Below, one piece after another: positions 5,906-9,534 of a stretch of 9,534 nt of DNA. Origin of the DNA: Gammaproteobacteria bacterium (GTDB lineage: Bacteria; Pseudomonadota; Gammaproteobacteria; Pseudomonadales; Litorivicinaceae). The translations under genes were made by a program, and so were the position numbers. The stretch's first letter is position 1. Every line of letters starts with the position of its first letter. The notes beneath the pieces were generated by a model. The model saw only the letters and a program-made list of their open reading frames with translations. It was not told where the DNA came from and made no database searches. The stretch covers positions 1-9,534 of the forward strand of contig PBDH01000014.1 in NCBI GenBank assembly GCA_002717305.1, read 5' to 3'.

Positions 5906-6900
5906 TAGATATTTAGCTGCATTTGACTACTCAGTGCGTCTAACACTTCTTCCACCGAAATATCTGAAATATCACCCGATGCACTATTCAAAATAACCGC
6001 CCTCCTACTCAAAGGTGGTGTATGTAAAGGCGATGTGGGACCAAATAATGCAACCAATGGCCGTTCCGTAGCCGCAGCTACATGCATCAGGCCCGAATCA
6101 TTTGTTACGACGGCCTGTGCCAAAGCAATTATATCTATAACCTCCGGTATAGATGTCAAACCAGTTAGCACCTTCAAATTACCATGTAATACAGCGGGAA
6201 CTTTTTGAGCTAATATCTCAGCATCGCTTTTATCGTTAGGCGATCCAAGCAACGCGACCTGCTTCCCATTTTCAAGCAACCGACGAACAAGCTTAGAATA
6301 GCGATCTAAAGGCCATTTTTTTGAAGGACCAAACTCGGCCCCATGGCAGATCGCTATTAGCTTCTGCGTATTTAATCCATGACAATCTGCCAATCGCGCT
6401 TGTGATTCTTTATCCGTCGAAAGCTTCGGATAGCCTGGTGCTTCGGGTAACTGATTGGCTGACAATGCAAGATTCGCAGGAAATCCCAACGCCATGTACC
6501 GGTCGATCATCCGAGGGAAGCGCGACGCATGCAGAATCCGAAAATCAGTTAATAACTTGTATCGATATTCACCACGCCATCCGATTCGACGAGGAATTCC
6601 TGCCATCGCAGGTATCAAAGCCGATTTAAGCGAATTAGGAAGAATAAACGCACGGTGATAACGCGAGACCTTCAGACGTCTAGCAAAGGCCCAGCGTTCT
6701 CTAAGCTTGAGTTCGCCATGATCAAAGGGAAGTTCAATCACATGATCGATTTCAACCATACGGCGAGCGACATTAATGCTCCAAGCCGGGGCCAGCACAT
6801 GTATTGGATCGTCGGGCCGTTTCGCTTTCAAGTACGAAATTAGCCCATGCGCCATGATCATATCACCGACCCAGCTAGGCCCAACCACTAAGGTTGGCAT
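5905..6900 (-). CDS. waaF: LPS heptosyltransferase II WaaF (RfaF)
   Basis: Adds the second heptose to the inner core, after WaaC. It has 331 residues and is a GT-B, family 9 glycosyltransferase. LVVGPSWVGDMIMAHGL carries the N-terminal catalytic aspartate at position 13. Family-specific blocks follow in order: VLAPAW, LPNSLKSALIPAMAGIPRR, GWRGEYRYKLL, CHGAEFGPSKKWP, VVTNDSGLMHVAAA and ALFGPTSPLHTPPLS. The IGWRGE and GAEFGP blocks separate WaaF from WaaC. In the GAEFGP block a histidine replaces the proline of E. coli (CHGAEF for CPGAEF), a minor change. The start is ATG 6900, three bases after the ilvE stop, with AAGGA seven bases upstream. The stop overlaps the GTG of waaC by one base. Confidence 0.96.
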   Translation of the reverse strand: MPTLVVGPSWVGDMIMAHGLISYLKAKRPDDPIHVLAPAWSINVARRMVEIDHVIELPFDHGELKLRERWAFARRLKVSRYHRAFILPNSLKSALIPAMAGIPRRIGWRGEYRYKLLTDFRILHASRFPRMIDRYMALGFPANLALSANQLPEAPGYPKLSTDKESQARLADCHGLNTQKLIAICHGAEFGPSKKWPLDRYSKLVRRLLENGKQVALLGSPNDKSDAEILAQKVPAVLHGNLKVLTGLTSIPEVIDIIALAQAVVTNDSGLMHVAAATERPLVALFGPTSPLHTPPLSRRAVILNSASGDISDISVEEVLDALSSQMQLNI

Positions 6901-6903
6901 CGA

Positions 6904-7836
6904 TCAGTCCTTAACGAGTGTGACCCACTCGCTAAATTTTTCATGACGGCCGTGCACGACATCGAAATAATCTGCCTGAAGAATTTCAGTAATTGGCCCA
7001 CGACTTCCTTCGCCGATTGGACGTGAATCAAGTTCACGAATCGGTGTCACTTCGGCGGCGGTTCCTGTAAAAAATGCTTCATCCGCGATCAACACCTCAT
7101 CGCGTGTAATCCGTTTTTCAATAACGTTTAAGCCATGCTCATTGGCTAGCGTGAAAATCGTCTTGCGTGTAATACCGTCAAGACAACTGGTTAGTTCAGG
7201 AGTAAAAATCACACCATCTCGGACAATAAAGAAATTTTCACCGGAGCCTTCAGCAACATAACCCTCAGGATCCAATAATAAGGCCTCATCAGCTCCGCCT
7301 GTTAGCGCTTCTTGCAAAGCAAGCATGGAATTCATGTAGTTCCCGTTCGCTTTCGCCTTAGTCATAGTAATGTTGACGTGATGCCGGGTGTAACTCGAAG
7401 TGCGGACCTTGATGCCGCGCTTCATGTTCTCTTCTCCCATATAGGAGCCCCAAGCCCAAGCTGCTACGATCACATGCACTTTTAATCCGTCAGCGCGAAG
7501 ACCCATGCCCTCAGATCCGTAGAAAACCATTGGCCTCAAATACGCGTGATCTAAATTGTTAGACGAAACAGCGGCCTTTTGCGCTTCATTGAGTTCTTCT
7601 ATTGAGAATGGAATATTCATCCCGAGGATTTTAGCTGAATCAAACAAGCGTCGTGTGTGCTCATGCAATCTAAAAATTGCTGCACCATCGACGGTTTGAT
7701 AAGCGCGAACACCCTCAAAACAACCAAGGCCATAGTGTAAGGTATGGGTAAGAACATGTGTCTGACAATCACGCCACGGTCTTAGTTCACCATCGAACCA
7801 AATCAGACCATCTCGATCAGCAAAATTCGGCTGCAT
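6904..7836 (-). CDS. ilvE: Branched-chain amino acid aminotransferase IlvE
   Basis: Pyridoxal-phosphate enzyme that performs the last transamination in valine, leucine and isoleucine synthesis, using glutamate as amino donor. Its 310 residues match the family's roughly 305-310. It is a fold type IV aminotransferase: IWFDGELRPW at the N-terminus, THTLHYGLGCFEGVRAY (30-46), the Schiff-base lysine K162 in KAKANGNYMNSML, EGSGENFF, the CLDGITR block, and FFTGTAAEVTPI for phosphate binding. ATG 7836 lies 18 bases after the glnE stop, with TTGGAA upstream as a modest ribosome binding site (GGA eight bases before ATG). The waaF ribosome binding site lies inside its last codons. D-amino acid aminotransferase and aminodeoxychorismate lyase share the fold, but length and motifs fit IlvE. 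Confidence 0.95.
   Translation of the reverse strand: MQPNFADRDGLIWFDGELRPWRDCQTHVLTHTLHYGLGCFEGVRAYQTVDGAAIFRLHEHTRRLFDSAKILGMNIPFSIEELNEAQKAAVSSNNLDHAYLRPMVFYGSEGMGLRADGLKVHVIVAAWAWGSYMGEENMKRGIKVRTSSYTRHHVNITMTKAKANGNYMNSMLALQEALTGGADEALLLDPEGYVAEGSGENFFIVRDGVIFTPELTSCLDGITRKTIFTLANEHGLNVIEKRITRDEVLIADEAFFTGTAAEVTPIRELDSRPIGEGSRGPITEILQADYFDVVHGRHEKFSEWVTLVKD
6908..6912 (-). promoter_or_regulatory. Ribosome binding site of waaF, inside the end of ilvE
   Basis: AAGGA on the minus strand, seven bases before the waaF ATG at 6900. It lies within the last codons of ilvE, so ilvE and waaF must share a transcript or be promoted from within ilvE. It is the clearest Shine-Dalgarno sequence in the leftward unit and fixes the waaF start. 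Confidence 0.65.
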
Positions 7837-7854
7837 TTTTTATTTCCAATCAGT

Positions 7855-9534
7855 TTAAAAAGACATCCACTGCACCCAAACAGCCTCTACCTGTCGTCGC
7901 TCGGTTTCAATCACATCGACCCCCACTCGACCTTTTTGACCAGCCAGAATCGCCTCATGACTTAACTCTCGGTAACGGATATAAGCCCTTTTAAGCACAT
8001 CTGCATCCGCATTTGAAATACATCCAGACTCAGAAAGTCCATCAAGCTGTCGAATATTATCGGTGTATGTCGCAAGCCCTGGATATGCTTCTGCATGCGC
8101 CAGAATTTGATATTGCACCATAAATTCGATGTCAACGATACCTCCCCGGTCATGCTTTAGATCAAAGCCTGTTTCGTTAAAACCAGAACCGAAGTGGCCC
8201 CGCATTCTCTCTCGCATGTCTACAACATCGCGTAATAATGTATCAAGCATTCTCGGTTGACGGAGGATGCCCAACCTTAGCAACTCCAGTTTATTACCAA
8301 GCAGCGCATCTCCAGCAATAGGCCTCGCTCGAACAAATGCTTGTAACTCCCAAGTCCATGCTGATTCGTCCAGATATTTCTTCAGCGCATCAATGCCAAC
8401 AACCATTAACCCAGAGCGTCCCGAGGGCCGTAAGCGCGTGTCAATATCAAATAGTCGACCGAATCGTGTATTGGTCTCAAGCAACGCAATGACTCGACGT
8501 ACGACCCTATTTACGAACAAAGCGCCCTCAATTGGCATTGCACCATCTGTCAGCCGATCAGGATCTATACCATGTACAAAAACCAAATCCAGATCTGACT
8601 CATAACTCATCTCGAGGCCGCCAAGCTTCCCATATCCGAGTATCGATAATCCAAAAGCATCCTCACGATCGGCCCCAATGTGGACAGGTCGCCCGTGCTT
8701 GGTTGCGATTTCGCCATATGCATAGTGTAAAACTTCGTTAACGACCGCTTCTGCGATCCAGGTCAGTTGATCCGAAACTTGCATCAAAGGGATTTCGGCT
8801 CGTACCTCGAAAACGGCCACTCGAAACGCTAGGCCCCTCGCAAATTGAACCATAACCTCCATCAAACGCTCCGGATCATCTGGTTCAACTCGCAGCAGTC
8901 GCATATTCAATTCCTGGCCAATCATTTCACGCGATAAGACGGCCTCACTTACATCGAGCGTAAGTAACTCATCTAGTAGTGCCGGCATTTCAATCAGACG
9001 CTCAGTGACCCATGAGGAGCGAGTCAGAATATGTAGCATCCGTTCACGTGTCGCAGGATTTTCAGAAAGCAAGGACAGATAAACAGTTCGCCGCATGCAT
9101 GTCCCAATAAACCGCAACATACGATCAGTTGCCACAAGAGGATGAGCACTTAATTCTGGAGCGAGTTGATTGACTAGTGTGATTAACCGACTACGTGCGA
9201 TCGGCTCCAGTCGCTCACAAATAGGTTCGTTGGTAAAACTATCCAGTCGTTGCCGAACTTCGTCTCTAACTTCAATGCAACTGTTTTGCGTCGGCGGTTC
9301 CACATGCATAAAAGCGGAAAATGCCCCATGAACCCGGTCCGTAACTGCCCGTCGGTGATTCTCAAACTGATCAGCTGTCGCAAAACCTAATATCGTAGAG
9401 AGCCGTCCACAGTCTGTCGGTAAGTCTTGAGTCTGTTGATCGTTTTCTGCTTGTATAACGTGTTCCACGTGGCGCAACCATAAGTAGTCGTCGCGTAATT
9501 GTTGCCCATTTTCTCGGCTCAATATTGTTTCATC
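7855..9534 (-). CDS. glnE: Glutamine synthetase adenylyltransferase/deadenylylase GlnE, C-terminal part (gene runs off right edge)
   Basis: GlnE adds AMP to glutamine synthetase, or removes it, in response to PII proteins and glutamine, so tuning nitrogen assimilation. The frame is open through the right edge, leaving 559 codons of a protein that is usually about 950. The visible part starts in the end of the N-terminal deadenylylase domain (YLWLRHVEHVIQAENDQQT, DLP). After a helical linker comes the C-terminal adenylyltransferase domain: LGYGKLGGLEMSYESDLDLV with its paired metal-binding aspartates, DIDTRLRPSGRSG, TWELQAFVRARPIAGD and HDRGGIVDIEFMVQYQIL. The C-terminus ends naturally at TAA 7855-7857. 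A TTG at 9522 is not the real start, because homology continues upstream of it. No frameshift is seen. It is the first visible gene of the run leading to ilvE, waaF and waaC. Confidence 0.95.
   Translation of the reverse strand, partial: DETILSRENGQQLRDDYLWLRHVEHVIQAENDQQTQDLPTDCGRLSTILGFATADQFENHRRAVTDRVHGAFSAFMHVEPPTQNSCIEVRDEVRQRLDSFTNEPICERLEPIARSRLITLVNQLAPELSAHPLVATDRMLRFIGTCMRRTVYLSLLSENPATRERMLHILTRSSWVTERLIEMPALLDELLTLDVSEAVLSREMIGQELNMRLLRVEPDDPERLMEVMVQFARGLAFRVAVFEVRAEIPLMQVSDQLTWIAEAVVNEVLHYAYGEIATKHGRPVHIGADREDAFGLSILGYGKLGGLEMSYESDLDLVFVHGIDPDRLTDGAMPIEGALFVNRVVRRVIALLETNTRFGRLFDIDTRLRPSGRSGLMVVGIDALKKYLDESAWTWELQAFVRARPIAGDALLGNKLELLRLGILRQPRMLDTLLRDVVDMRERMRGHFGSGFNETGFDLKHDRGGIVDIEFMVQYQILAHAEAYPGLATYTDNIRQLDGLSESGCISNADADVLKRAYIRYRELSHEAILAGQKGRVGVDVIETERRQVEAVWVQWMSF

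Noticed and set aside
6321..6629. 102-codon plus-strand open frame
   Set aside because: Antisense to waaF, whose family blocks cover the region; composition is unlike a real protein.
8267..8605. 112-codon plus-strand open frame
   Set aside because: Antisense to the conserved adenylyltransferase core of glnE; no domain signature.
7855..9534. glnE as a truncated or pseudogene copy
   Set aside because: The frame remains open through the window edge and the sequence begins mid-domain, so the missing N-terminus is just outside the window.

Overview
This window looks like a chromosomal segment of a gammaproteobacterium, probably free-living and compact in its gene packing. Almost every base is coding, and base composition is near 50% GC by eye. 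The order glnE-ilvE-waaF-waaC matches, from memory, the Pseudomonas-type arrangement. The LPS proteins (HldE, GmhA, LpxL-type acyltransferase, WaaC, WaaF) closely resemble gammaproteobacterial forms. I see no mobile elements, tRNA, rRNA or CRISPR, and no gene-free stretch over 300 bases.

Layout, left to right. (1) The left edge holds the first 44-50 codons of a leftward gene that reads as the membrane-anchored N-terminus of waaA (Kdo transferase). (2) Divergent from it is a rightward, overlapping three-gene unit: an FAD-dependent oxidoreductase of unassigned substrate, a small aldo/keto reductase, and gmhA (sedoheptulose-7-phosphate isomerase). (3) Facing gmhA tail-to-tail, with a 28-bp overlap, is leftward hldE (bifunctional heptose kinase/adenylyltransferase). 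(4) Head-to-head with hldE is rightward lpxL-like (lipid A late acyltransferase), whose 3' end overlaps waaC by 32 bp. (5) The right half is a leftward run: glnE (cut by the right edge), ilvE, waaF, waaC, with gaps of 18, 3 and -1 bases.

Most of the genes make the inner part of lipopolysaccharide. GmhA converts sedoheptulose-7-phosphate to heptose-7-phosphate. HldE phosphorylates it at position 1 and later adds AMP to give ADP-heptose. WaaC and WaaF attach heptose I and II to Kdo2-lipid A, WaaA adds Kdo, and the LpxL-like enzyme adds a secondary acyl chain. The 7-phosphatase GmhB and the epimerase HldD are not in the window. IlvE and GlnE belong to branched-chain amino acid and nitrogen metabolism and share the transcription direction of waaF/waaC.

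Nothing here is clearly a new system. The part least explained by known biology is the FAD oxidoreductase/aldo-keto reductase pair, tightly packed upstream of gmhA in an LPS locus. The very tight gene junctions (two divergent pairs with almost no intergenic DNA, two convergent pairs with overlapping 3' ends) are the other notable trait.
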